Below, in pieces: positions 17,255 to 25,684 of a stretch of 64,000 nt of DNA. The notes beneath the pieces are model-generated. The model did not search any database and had not been told where the DNA came from. It saw only the letters and a program-made list of their open reading frames with translations. Source of the stretch: Chloracidobacterium sp. (GTDB lineage Bacteria; Acidobacteriota; Blastocatellia; Pyrinomonadales; Pyrinomonadaceae); contig JADJWP010000002.1 of NCBI GenBank assembly GCA_016716305.1, positions 1,672,501-1,736,500 on the forward strand, written 5' to 3'. The first letter of the stretch is position 1, and each line of letters begins with the position of its first letter. The translations under genes and the position numbers were made by a program.

Positions 17255-18484
17255 CTATTCGATAGTATCCGGCCACTGATTCGACCGTGCTTCATTGGCC
17301 GCGTTTATTCGTGCTGCAGCATCAAGTATCACTTCCACATTGTCGATGGATGTGTAGTGTTTTTGTGTCGTTTCGATCCGGGCATGTCCTGCCAGTTCGG
17401 CCGCTATCCCGATCGAGAGACCGTCAGCCTGAAGCCGGGTAACAAATGTTCGTCTCAGGTCATGGAACGTCAGCCCTTCGATTTCTGCGACTCTAAGGGC
17501 CGTCCGCCACGATCGTTTGAAATCATTGAACGGAAACACCTTTCCTTCCGTAGCGAAGTTCGGCAAACTGCCAAGCTCTCTCCGCGTCCGCTCCGATAAC
17601 GTGGTCAACCTGGTCTTCTGCGTTTTGGTATGCGTGCCCAACACGCGGACAACGCCTCGATCAAAGTCGATGTCCTGCCAATCGAGCTTCAGAATTTCCC
17701 CGCGTCGCAGGCCCGAGTCTAACCCCAGCAGTATAAGGGCTTTCAAATGCTGGTTGAAGCCTTCGACGTTGGCGCTTATCGTCTTTCCCTTGCGTTTGTA
17801 AATGATCTCCCGGTCTCCGTCACAAGATGCGAGCAAACGGCCTTCTTCGCTCGCCGTCAGCGTTCGGGTCCTTGCCGTTTCTGCGTCCGCGTCTATCGCC
17901 TTCGATCCTAACGTTATGTCACGACTGATCCATCCTTCCGCGTGTGCAAACTTGACCATGTGTTTGAAGATCGCAAGGTCTCGGTTCACGGTCGAGAGCC
18001 TGACCGGATTCCTTTCCGAAGGCTTGAGTTGACCTTTTGCTCCTCGCCGATCGCCTTGCTTCAATCTCCATGATTTGTAGCCATCAAGGTCGCTGCGTGT
18101 TAGGGAAGCAAGTTTGCGCCTTCCGAAATACCCGACAAGCGAATCGATCGACGAGTAGGTCTGCTTGTACGACTTGATTCCCGCGACTTTTCTTCCGTCA
18201 ACGATCTCCGCGGGACGGTAGAAGGTTCTCTTTGAATACTCGGCAAGGTCCCTGAAGGTCATCTTGTCGCCGACAGCGCTTTGGCCGTGCGTCTTTTTGA
18301 TATCGGACTCCAGGCTCTGTCTGGCATCTACGGCATCGTTCCTCGTTGCAAACTGATACGTTTTTCGCTTCGTGGCCCCATGTTGGTCGGTGAACGTAAA
18401 TCGCAGCGTCCAGGGTCGCTGATACGGTTTCGCCGTCTTAGAGCTTTTCTTACCGCGCCGAAAAATTGAATGTCTGATCTCCAT
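17255..18484 (-). CDS. Tyrosine recombinase / integrase
   Basis: Phage-type site-specific integrase, about 409 residues. The C-terminal catalytic domain shows the full set: Arg in LDSGLRRGEIL (about 260), HDLRR (His about 341, Arg about 344), GHARIETTQKHY (His about 367, nucleophile Tyr about 377). The N-terminal part (MTFRDLAEYSKRTFY onward) is the SAM-like core-binding domain. I chose the ATG at 18484, with GAGGG upstream, over a GTG two codons earlier. The gene is next to a tRNA 3' fragment, the expected attachment site, and reads away from it into the element. An element-specific triple repeat lies just upstream. Confidence 0.93.
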   Translation of the reverse strand: MEIRHSIFRRGKKSSKTAKPYQRPWTLRFTFTDQHGATKRKTYQFATRNDAVDARQSLESDIKKTHGQSAVGDKMTFRDLAEYSKRTFYRPAEIVDGRKVAGIKSYKQTYSSIDSLVGYFGRRKLASLTRSDLDGYKSWRLKQGDRRGAKGQLKPSERNPVRLSTVNRDLAIFKHMVKFAHAEGWISRDITLGSKAIDADAETARTRTLTASEEGRLLASCDGDREIIYKRKGKTISANVEGFNQHLKALILLGLDSGLRRGEILKLDWQDIDFDRGVVRVLGTHTKTQKTRLTTLSERTRRELGSLPNFATEGKVFPFNDFKRSWRTALRVAEIEGLTFHDLRRTFVTRLQADGLSIGIAAELAGHARIETTQKHYTSIDNVEVILDAAARINAANEARSNQWPDTIE

Positions 18485-18504
18485 ACGCACCCTCGATCAA
18501 ATAG

Positions 18505-18537
18505 TAGGACTCATTTTAGGACTCAATCTGAGTCCTA
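18505..18537. repeat. Three phased copies of TAGGACTCA upstream of int
   Basis: TAGGACTCA occurs at 18505-18513 and 18517-18525, and its inverse TGAGTCCTA at 18529-18537, with an exact 12-base step. The second and third copies form an inverted repeat with a 3-base centre. They lie 20-53 bases upstream of the integrase ATG, where arm-type integrase/excisionase sites or an autoregulatory operator would be expected. Confidence 0.8.
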
Positions 18538-18663
18538 ATTATGCCACAACATGATAAAGGGTGCGAAACGCTGCAAAGGAATAATCGCCACTAAAGCCAA
18601 TGTTTATAGGGGCTTGGGCGTTCATTTTCACGTTTTCACGGGGTAATACCACATCTAGCCCAT

Positions 18664-18712
18664 TCCATTCGTAATCGAAAGGTCGTCGGTTCAAATCCGA
18701 CGGGTGGCTCCA
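18664..18712 (+). other. tRNA-Thr(CGT) 3' fragment, attachment site (element border)
   Basis: The sequence holds the anticodon loop TTCGTAA (anticodon CGT, 18670-18672), variable loop, T arm (GTCGG stem, TTCAAAT loop, CCGAC stem), the acceptor 3' strand GGGTGGC, discriminator T and encoded CCA ending at 18712. The matching acceptor 5' strand (GCCACCC) and D arm are absent upstream, and the anticodon stem has a C-C mismatch, so it is not a working tRNA. A plus-oriented 3' fragment with the element on its left is what integration into a tRNA 3' end leaves at the distal border. The intact tRNA should be at the other end, left of this window. Confidence 0.82.
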
Positions 18713-18721
18713 GTAAACAAG

Positions 18722-18753
18722 GGCGTTTCAGTAATACCGCTGAAGCGTCTTTT
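18722..18753 (+). terminator. Intrinsic terminator of the former tRNA gene
   Basis: GGCGTTTCAG pairs with CTGAAGCGTC (10 bp, two G-U) and is followed by TTTT. It lies 10 bases after the CCA of the tRNA fragment, as expected for the native tRNA terminator. This supports the right side as original chromosome. The 120 bases from here to 18873 show nothing else. Confidence 0.7.
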
Positions 18754-18873
18754 CTATTGCCCAACACGATCCCTGCTGAAGCACGATCAAAACTGATTGA
18801 AGCATCGTCGATAGTTGTACCCAAAGCCATCGCGGCGAGGCCATCGGCCGCGAGGACCGATCGGCATTCGGCT

Positions 18874-20775
18874 TTAATACGGAAGGTCCTTCAATATTGC
18901 CTCGAACCTCGGATCGCCGCGAACGAGGTCAAAGGCGGGCAAGTATCTGATGCCTCCGAGAGTCGTGTCACCTGCGGAATGCGCCTTTTCAAGCCAGACG
19001 AGTGTCTGCTCTTTGTCGGCAATGGTCGCCGCCCTTACGGCGACGAACAAAGCTGAGACTCCAGCACCATCCGCGTTCGATTTTTCGAACCAGACCCGAT
19101 TTGCGGCCTCAACGCCCTGCTCCACTCTGACCGCCCGAAGTTGAGCAGCAAGTTCGGGCCCGCCGTCGATCTCAAGCGCGCGCATATTTGCGGCAAATGC
19201 CAGATCCTTGTTTCCGGCCGCCTCGTGGGCTGCGGCCAGGAACCAGAACGCATGCGAGAAATCGGGGTTTTCCCGCGTCGTCTTCTCGAGCTGTTCGATC
19301 GCATCAGCGTATCGGCGGGCGCAAAGATACGTGAGGCCGATGTTGCTCTGAGCGATGCTCGAAAGCGGATTAAGCTCGGTCGCTCTTTGGTTCTTTTCGA
19401 GCGACTCTTCAAACCTGCCGAGCCGCATCAGAAAATATGCATACCGAACGTGGGCGTCGGCGTTGTTCGGATCTATCTCGATCGCTTTCAGAAGGCTTTG
19501 CTCGGCCGCGGCCCAGTCACGATCGACCAGAAATTGGATCAACGACGTCGATGTATATGCATTCGAAAGTTCTGGATTCAGCTGAAGCGCTCGGTTAACC
19601 GCCCGGCGCGCCTCTGGGATCACTTCGTCCTTCGCAGCACCGAAATTGAACTTCAGTACGTTGATGTCCGCGATGCCCGCATGGGCCTCGGCAAAATTCG
19701 GATCAAGTGCAGCGGCCTGTTGGTAAAGTTCGAGGCTGCGGTTAAAGCCGGCGACGGAATTCTGGCTCTGGTAAAAACGGCCGCGAAGATACATTTCGTA
19801 GGCTTCGACATTCTCGGTTCCGCGATGCGCCAGCTTTTCGGTATCGGCCTTATTGAGTTGGAATTCGAGCGTCCTGGCAATATCAGATGAGAGCGCGTCC
19901 TGCAACGCAAATATTCCTGCTTCGGGTTCCTCGAACCGTTCTGACCATATTTGTTCGCCGCTCTCGATCTTTATAAGCCTTGCGTTGACACGCATCCGTC
20001 CCTCTGCCCGCTGTATCGTACCCTCGAGCACGGCGTCGACGCCCAATCGTCGACCGATATCGATCGGATCGTTCCCTTCACCAAACGACGTCACCGAATT
20101 GATCGGCCTTATGATTATGCGACGCGTGTTGCCGAGTTTTGTGATCAGAGCATCTGCAAGTCCGAGCCCTATCGCTTTTCCATCCTCATCGCCGTTAAGC
20201 GACCGGAGCGGCAGCACGGCAATGGTTCTGACCGCCGGCGGCGGCATTTCACGGGTCAGGTACCAGACCGACCCGATCGAAAGCAGGACGACCGCAATGA
20301 GCGCACCGGCCCATCGCCGCAGCGGGCCGGCTTTGCCGGGGGACAGCATCCCTATGCCGGGAGCAGCATCCTCATCGGTCTCGACCGCAAGCTTTACGCG
20401 CTTTACGACGCGCTTTTCCAATAGCACCTCGCTGTCGTCATCCGTCGCGACACGGCGAAGATCGGCCTTGAAACGGTAACCGTGCTTGGGGATCGTTTCG
20501 ATCAATTCGGTTCCGTTAGCTTTCAATATCTTTCGCAGCCTGGAGATCTGCTTGGCGAGATTTCCCTCCTCGACAAATGCATCGGGCCATAGCGCCGAGA
20601 TCATTTCCTCTTTCGAAAGAGCGCGACCGTTGTGCTCGACCAGAAGCATCAGCGTCTCGAACTCTTTCGCCGGTAAACGTATCGGCTCGCCGTCAACGAA
20701 CAAGACCCTTTCGTCAGGGTCAAGGACGAAGCTGCCGAATTCATAATTAAACCGTTTGTTTTCAGTATTTTCCAT
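18874..20775 (-). CDS. Winged-helix (OmpR/CadC-type) membrane regulator with TPR repeats
   Basis: 633 residues in three parts. Residues about 10-105 are a winged-helix DNA-binding domain (FGSFVLDPDERVLFVDG to HGYRFKADLRR). One membrane segment follows near 155-175 (WAGALIAVVLLSIGSVWYL). The outer part begins with an IAVLPLRSLNG/LGLADALITKLGN region typical of adenylate-cyclase/TPR regulators (a FlgO-like fold), then about seven TPR units to the end (for example AEAHAGIADINVLKFNFG, ADAHVRYAYFLMRLGRFEES). It probably senses an envelope signal and controls nearby genes; this architecture is expanded in Acidobacteriota. The divergent 102-residue, S74 and FG-GAP genes are its likely targets, which is inference from position. 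Confidence 0.88.
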   Translation of the reverse strand: MENTENKRFNYEFGSFVLDPDERVLFVDGEPIRLPAKEFETLMLLVEHNGRALSKEEMISALWPDAFVEEGNLAKQISRLRKILKANGTELIETIPKHGYRFKADLRRVATDDDSEVLLEKRVVKRVKLAVETDEDAAPGIGMLSPGKAGPLRRWAGALIAVVLLSIGSVWYLTREMPPPAVRTIAVLPLRSLNGDEDGKAIGLGLADALITKLGNTRRIIIRPINSVTSFGEGNDPIDIGRRLGVDAVLEGTIQRAEGRMRVNARLIKIESGEQIWSERFEEPEAGIFALQDALSSDIARTLEFQLNKADTEKLAHRGTENVEAYEMYLRGRFYQSQNSVAGFNRSLELYQQAAALDPNFAEAHAGIADINVLKFNFGAAKDEVIPEARRAVNRALQLNPELSNAYTSTSLIQFLVDRDWAAAEQSLLKAIEIDPNNADAHVRYAYFLMRLGRFEESLEKNQRATELNPLSSIAQSNIGLTYLCARRYADAIEQLEKTTRENPDFSHAFWFLAAAHEAAGNKDLAFAANMRALEIDGGPELAAQLRAVRVEQGVEAANRVWFEKSNADGAGVSALFVAVRAATIADKEQTLVWLEKAHSAGDTTLGGIRYLPAFDLVRGDPRFEAILKDLPY

Positions 20776-20931
20776 TAAGTCATAAAAACGTCAGGAAATT
20801 ACGAACAAAACGACAGTATTTTTCCGAGCGAATCGAACAAACATGCCGGTGACCACGCTTCACGAACCGACGCAGGACAAGATCGGGTTCAGCAATTTTA
20901 GTCCTAACAATCGCAGGGAGCAAGAATTTTA

Positions 20932-21240
20932 ATGAAACAGCGAGCCGAGATCACTTTTGAGATCGAAGAGACGATAGTTCACCGCGAAGGCTCACAGATC
21001 GCACGAGCATACTGTTTCGGGTGTGCGCAAGAGGTGCTCGTCGCGCCATCGCGAGTGGCTTCGCTGATCTCCGGCCTCAGCGAACGCGAGATCTTTCGTC
21101 GTTTAGAGGCGGGCGCGCTTCATTTTTTCGAGAACGAAGTGCTGATGATCTGTCTGAATGACCTTTTGGCAAGCGGTCAGGACGCGATCGTGAATATCGA
21201 ATCTGATCTGCCTGCAATGTCCGGTGATCGAAACAGGTGA
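20932..21240 (+). CDS. Uncharacterised 102-aa protein
   Basis: Small soluble protein that starts after GGGAG about 11 bases before the ATG. It has AYCFGCAQEV (CxxC, residues about 28-31) and a second half, GLSEREIFRRLEAGALHFFENE, that looks like a short helical DNA-binding-like or partner-binding segment. Proteins of this type are often beside winged-helix/TPR regulators in Acidobacteriota; this is from memory and not tested. It is divergent from the regulator by 156 bases and lies 50 bases before the S74 gene. Function is unknown. Confidence 0.65.
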   Translation: MKQRAEITFEIEETIVHREGSQIARAYCFGCAQEVLVAPSRVASLISGLSEREIFRRLEAGALHFFENEVLMICLNDLLASGQDAIVNIESDLPAMSGDRNR

Positions 21241-21290
21241 GACAGCGCATCAGGAGATACGGGTCAATTTTGGGAAAGGAGACAATCGCT

Positions 21291-24104
21291 ATGAGATCGA
21301 CGATCATTCTTATAATTTCAGTGACCATCTTTGTCGGTACAGCCTCGGCGCAAACGACCGAGTTCGCGTTTCAGGGAAGTTTGAAGGACGGCGCCGCTGC
21401 CGCAAACGCAAACTATGATTTTGAATTCGCTCTCTTCGATTCGCTGTCCGGTGGCGTTCAGATCGGTCCGACGATCGCTAGGAATGCGGTCGCGGTTACG
21501 AACGGTTCGTTCTCGGTCAAGCTCGATTTCGGAAGCCAGTTTGACGGATCGGCGCGATTTCTGGAGATCAGGGTCAGGCTCAGCGGGCAATCCGGCATCA
21601 CAACGCTAAGTCCTCGACAGCAGATATCGAGCGCGCCGTATGCTCAGCGAAGCCTCATTGCCGCAACCGCCGATACCGCAGCGAACGCGACAAATGCAGC
21701 AAACGCGGCAAATGCCGCTACCGCTTCGAATGCGCAGCAGCTCGGAGGCGTCGCGGCCGATCAGTACGTTCTGACAACCGACCCGCGAATGTCCGACGCG
21801 CGGCCGCCTGCGGCGGGAAGCTCGAACTACATTCAGAACTCGACGACGCAACTGCCGGGGAGCTTTAACCTGATCGGTTCCGGTTCGGTGACATCGAGCC
21901 TGAGCGCCAACCGATTCGATATTGGCCCAAATCGAATGATGTCGATATTCGACACCAACCTGTTCGTCGGCCGCGATTCGGGACGCGAGGCGCTTGCCGG
22001 CCTCGGCAATTCGTTCTTTGGATATTTCACCGGACCGGCGATAGACACCGGTATCGATAATTCGCTTTTTGGCTTTCAGGCAGGCAACTCGATCACTGCC
22101 GGAAACCGCAATGCTCTCTTTGGCACTCGCTCTGGCAGGCTGAGCCAAGGCAATGAGAACGCGTTCTTCGGAGCAAACACCGGCGTTGGCGATCTGGGCA
22201 GCAACCAAACTACTCTGCTCGGATTTTCGGCCAATGTCGGATCGGCCGGATTGACCAACGCTACGGCGATCGGGGCGAGGGCTTTGGTTCAAACCGATAA
22301 TTCACTCGTGCTCGGCAGTATCAACGGCATAAACGGTGCGACAGCCGGCACCAATGTCGGTATCGGAACGGCATCGCCGACACAGCGGCTTCACGTAGTG
22401 GGCAGCGGACTCATCACTGGCGACCTTACCGTTAATGGAACGATAAATGGTTCGGTTGCGAATGCGACGAACGCTGCTACGGCGACCAACGCCCTCAACC
22501 TCGGCGGCGTCGCCGCAAATCAGTTTGTTCAAACGAGCGACGCGCGGCTTTCCGATTCTCGAACCCCTCTTCCCGGCAGTGCGAACTATATACAAAACTC
22601 TTCTTCGCAGCAGGCCTCGTCCAATTTCAACATCAGTGGAAACGGAACGATCGGGAACAGTCTTACTGTTGCCAACTCGCTGAGTGTCGGTGGAAGTGTT
22701 TCGGTAAGCGCGGCTCTTTCAGTAACGGGTGCCCTGAACGCCAACGGCTCGAACCTCACGAACCTCAATGCTTCGAACATAACATCGGGGTCTCTCGCAA
22801 TAGCCCGCGGCGGAACGGGATTATCGTCTGTAGGGACGTCCGGCAGTTTTTTGAGAAGCAACGGAACAAGCTGGACGAGTTCGGCGCTTCTCGCCTCCGA
22901 CGTTCCTGCCGGTAGTGGAAACTATATCCACAATTCGGCCGTCCAGCAGGCAGCCTCAAACTTCAATATCGGCGGCAACGGGATCGTCGGTACACGGCTC
23001 GGCGTAGGGACCAGCTCTCCGACATTTAAGGCGGAGATCATTGACCCATCAAACACCGGCCTGCGAGTTCAGACAAATGCTGTCGGCGGGACCGTTGCGT
23101 CATTCGGCGGTAATGGTACATTTGCCGTTGATAGCCCGGGCCAGTTTGGCGGCCGACTTACGATACTCGAAAACGGCAATGTCGGGATCGGCTCGGTGAC
23201 GCCGCTGAGCAAACTGCATATTACCGGCTTCGGCGGAATTCGCGCTCAGGTGAATTCAGATATAAACGCCGGCCTCTTACTCAGTTTGAACAATCAGCTG
23301 AAGTGGTCGGTCGCAGCGGTCGATCCTGGCCAGTTTCAGATCTACAACGAAAATCTTGCGCAAAACGCCTTTTGGATAAACAGCAGCGACAATAACGTCG
23401 GCATCGGCTCGACCTCGCCGCAGGCCCGACTCGACGTAAACGGCGGCGTATTTGGCCTCCGCGTTCAAACGCTGAATTTCGGCGGTTACGTTGCAAAATT
23501 TGGCGACCTTGGCGAATTTTTGGTCGATTCGAATGGTGTAAGCGGAGGACGGCTTCGAATTTCTGAAAGTGGCGGAGTATTCATCAACAACCCGCCGCCT
23601 CCCGGAACAACGATCACCAACACCTCACAGCGCCTGACCGTAAATGGGGTCATCAGGACCGGGCTGGGCGGCATAGGTGCGATCCCGATCTGCTTGAATC
23701 CGGGCCAGGAGATAGCGGTTTGCGTTTCTAGTTTACGATTCAAAGAAAACGTGCTAGGCTTCAAGCCCGGGCTTGACCTGATCAACAAACTGCGGCCTGT
23801 TTCCTTCACCTGGAAGGACAGTCGGGTAAGAGACGTTGGTTTCATCGCTGAGGAAGTTGCAGAGGCTGAACCGTTGCTTGCGACGTACGAGGCCGACGGA
23901 ACTGTCCAGGGAGTAAAATACGACCGCGTCGCCGTGGCCGCGGTCAATGCGATACAGGAACAACAGACCCAGATCGAAGCCCTTTCGAAACAGGTCGATG
24001 AACAAAAAGAAAAGAATCGCCGATTGCAGACACAGATCGATCAGTTAAGGAAGCTGATATGTAAGGCCGGTCCGACCGCGGAGGTCTGTAAGGAGGACAA
24101 ATGA
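21291..24104 (+). CDS. Secreted tail-fibre-like protein with C-terminal peptidase S74 chaperone
   Basis: The ATG at 21291 follows GGAAAGGAG at good spacing and gives a clean signal peptide (MRSTIILIISVTIFVGTASA). An earlier in-frame start at 21237 lacks this and overlaps the previous gene. The N-terminal ~120 residues form a beta domain, followed by an Ala/Asn-rich low-complexity stretch and three related segments with SNYIQNS..Q motifs and GNVGIGS-type beta-helix repeats. The C-terminus (LRFKENVLGFKPGLDLINKLRPVSF..DVGFIAEEVAE) is the S74 intramolecular chaperone, normally cut off after trimer folding, and then a coiled coil (about 895-925). I expect a trimeric surface fibre. The gene overlaps the FG-GAP gene as ATGA. 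Confidence 0.85.
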   Translation: MRSTIILIISVTIFVGTASAQTTEFAFQGSLKDGAAAANANYDFEFALFDSLSGGVQIGPTIARNAVAVTNGSFSVKLDFGSQFDGSARFLEIRVRLSGQSGITTLSPRQQISSAPYAQRSLIAATADTAANATNAANAANAATASNAQQLGGVAADQYVLTTDPRMSDARPPAAGSSNYIQNSTTQLPGSFNLIGSGSVTSSLSANRFDIGPNRMMSIFDTNLFVGRDSGREALAGLGNSFFGYFTGPAIDTGIDNSLFGFQAGNSITAGNRNALFGTRSGRLSQGNENAFFGANTGVGDLGSNQTTLLGFSANVGSAGLTNATAIGARALVQTDNSLVLGSINGINGATAGTNVGIGTASPTQRLHVVGSGLITGDLTVNGTINGSVANATNAATATNALNLGGVAANQFVQTSDARLSDSRTPLPGSANYIQNSSSQQASSNFNISGNGTIGNSLTVANSLSVGGSVSVSAALSVTGALNANGSNLTNLNASNITSGSLAIARGGTGLSSVGTSGSFLRSNGTSWTSSALLASDVPAGSGNYIHNSAVQQAASNFNIGGNGIVGTRLGVGTSSPTFKAEIIDPSNTGLRVQTNAVGGTVASFGGNGTFAVDSPGQFGGRLTILENGNVGIGSVTPLSKLHITGFGGIRAQVNSDINAGLLLSLNNQLKWSVAAVDPGQFQIYNENLAQNAFWINSSDNNVGIGSTSPQARLDVNGGVFGLRVQTLNFGGYVAKFGDLGEFLVDSNGVSGGRLRISESGGVFINNPPPPGTTITNTSQRLTVNGVIRTGLGGIGAIPICLNPGQEIAVCVSSLRFKENVLGFKPGLDLINKLRPVSFTWKDSRVRDVGFIAEEVAEAEPLLATYEADGTVQGVKYDRVAVAAVNAIQEQQTQIEALSKQVDEQKEKNRRLQTQIDQLRKLICKAGPTAEVCKEDK

Positions 24105-25231
24105 AACTCGAAGATTTGAAGGTTCACGCCGCAAGACAATTGCCGACCCGTCCGACCATTTGCCGATCGATCGTGTTGTTGGCTATCTGTATTTCGGCAC
24201 TATCCTCATCGGTCGCGGCTCAATCGGGCGGAACATTCGTGATCGAACGCTCAGTCATCGCGGGCGGCGGCGGCCGAGCCAGCGGCGGAACTTTCACTAT
24301 CGATGGTACGATCGGCCAAGCTGTCGCGGGAACAAAATCGACCGGTGCGGCATTCAGTATCGAGAGCGGATTCTGGGCAGCACCGTTCGCGTCACGTCGA
24401 TCGCCCTTCGACTTCGACGGTGATGGGAAGACGGATGTCGGTATCTTTCGTCCGGGGCCGGCAGAGTGGTGGTATCGGAGAAGCTCTGACGGACAGGTGC
24501 CTGCACTTCAGTTCGGCACCTCGACCGACGCGATCGCACCGGTCGATTACACCGGCGACGGAAAGTCGGATGTGGCGTTCTTCCGTCCGACTACGGGCGA
24601 GTGGTTCATTTTAAGATCTGAGGACGGCTCGTTCTATTCGTTCCCGTTCGGCGGAGCGGGCGACACACCCGTCCCGGCCGACTACGACGGCGACGGCAAG
24701 GGCGATGTGGCGGTCTTCCGTTCGACCAACAACACATGGTACATCCAGCGTTCGTCCGACCTCGGGGTCTCGATCATCACCTTCGGAGCCTCGGGCGACC
24801 TTCCGGTGACGGCCGACTACGACGGCGACGGCAAATCGGACATCGGCATCTTTCGTCCGGGCCCGGGCGAATGGTGGTATCTGCGGTCGTCTGACGGCGG
24901 CAACCGTGCTTTCCAGTTCGGGACATCGACCGACAAGACGGTCGTCGGCGACTACACCGGCGACGGCAAGGCAGACGCTGCGTTCTTCAGGCCGACGACC
25001 GGTGAATGGTTCATCCTGAGATCGGAAGACGGCTCGTTCTACTCGTTCCCGTTTGGCGGAGCAGGCGACACGCCGGTTCCCGGCGACTACGACGGCGACG
25101 GAAAGACGGACGCTGCGGTCTTCAGGCCATCATCGGCGACGTGGTTCATGCTCGGCTCGACCTCGGGCACGCAGATCATCCCGTTCGGTGCCGCCACCGA
25201 CCGCCCGATCCCGAATGCGTTCGTCAGATAG
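24101..25231 (+). CDS. Secreted FG-GAP / VCBS-type repeat protein
   Basis: 376 residues. A signal-anchor-like segment (RSIVLLAICISALSSSVAA, ending near 40) is followed by a Gly/Thr-rich beta region (41-95) and six 45-residue repeats starting at D104, 149, 194, 239, 284 and 329. Each opens with D(F/Y)xGDGKxDxxxFRP, a calcium-binding DxDGDG loop within a beta-propeller blade. Six blades would close a small propeller. The protein is probably exported and calcium-stabilised, perhaps a surface adhesin or carbohydrate-binding protein. It is translationally coupled to the S74 fibre gene (ATGA), so the two likely act together. Function beyond that is unknown. Confidence 0.85.
   Translation: MKLEDLKVHAARQLPTRPTICRSIVLLAICISALSSSVAAQSGGTFVIERSVIAGGGGRASGGTFTIDGTIGQAVAGTKSTGAAFSIESGFWAAPFASRRSPFDFDGDGKTDVGIFRPGPAEWWYRRSSDGQVPALQFGTSTDAIAPVDYTGDGKSDVAFFRPTTGEWFILRSEDGSFYSFPFGGAGDTPVPADYDGDGKGDVAVFRSTNNTWYIQRSSDLGVSIITFGASGDLPVTADYDGDGKSDIGIFRPGPGEWWYLRSSDGGNRAFQFGTSTDKTVVGDYTGDGKADAAFFRPTTGEWFILRSEDGSFYSFPFGGAGDTPVPGDYDGDGKTDAAVFRPSSATWFMLGSTSGTQIIPFGAATDRPIPNAFVR
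24410..25219 (+). repeat. 405-bp tandem duplication within the FG-GAP gene
   Basis: Blades 1-3 (24410-24814) and blades 4-6 (24815-25219) are two copies of one 135-residue block. Blade 2 and blade 5 share FFRPTTGEWFILRSEDGSF unchanged, and the DNA differs mainly at third positions. The six-blade protein therefore arose by duplication of a three-blade unit. Confidence 0.85.
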
Positions 25232-25287
25232 ATTCATCTGTTGACCCGATCGGAATTCCGCGGGCCTCAAGCAGATCGACCAGATAG

Positions 25288-25335
25288 ACTCGCCGCTGTT
25301 TCATCTCTTGTGAACGGCGGCGAGTTCGTTTTTAT
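25288..25335 (+). terminator. Intrinsic terminator after the FG-GAP gene
   Basis: ACTCGCCGC pairs with GCGGCGAGT, the stem extends by GTT/GAAC with one mismatch, and a T run (GTTTTTATT) follows. It lies 57 bases after the stop. The rest of the gap to 25684 has no gene that I trust. Confidence 0.8.
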
Positions 25336-25684
25336 TGACGCAAGAACCAAAAGTTGTTTGGTCCAGCAAACCCTTCGCCCAATCCAGCTTTCTCGCTCGA
25401 TCTGATGATGTGCCGAAACACAAAACGAAAAAATGCATCTCCTGCCAGTCTTTTCAGCGTGTTACCGCCGATCACGTGCCGCTGACGTTGGATCACAGAT
25501 TGCGTTGAAAGCGGCTCGGTGATAATCTGAGCGAAATTTTCACTTCGACCTTCTGTTCTAACCGGCAATTTCGCGACGATAAACTTTCCTGCTTTCGGTG
25601 ATGCGAAAAAGGGTTAGCGCTCGACGAGATCATCGAGTCCATCAGAGAACAGATGACAACCCCACTTTAAGGAGATTTCGTCTG

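Noticed and set aside
18630..18712. A complete, working tRNA-Thr gene
   Set aside because: The acceptor 5' strand and D arm are missing upstream and the anticodon stem has a mismatch, so only the 3' part is present.
18636..18830. 64-residue minus-strand frame containing EPPVGFEPTTFRLRMEW
   Set aside because: This is the familiar false protein read antisense through a tRNA 3' end; it covers the tRNA-Thr fragment.
24410..25219. CRISPR-like array
   Set aside because: The repeats are 135-bp coding units without unique spacers; no CRISPR array or cas gene is visible anywhere in the window.
25332..25568. 78-residue minus-strand open frame in the gap before the S9 peptidase
   Set aside because: No family resemblance and no clear ribosome site, and its end overlaps the terminator stem of the FG-GAP gene.
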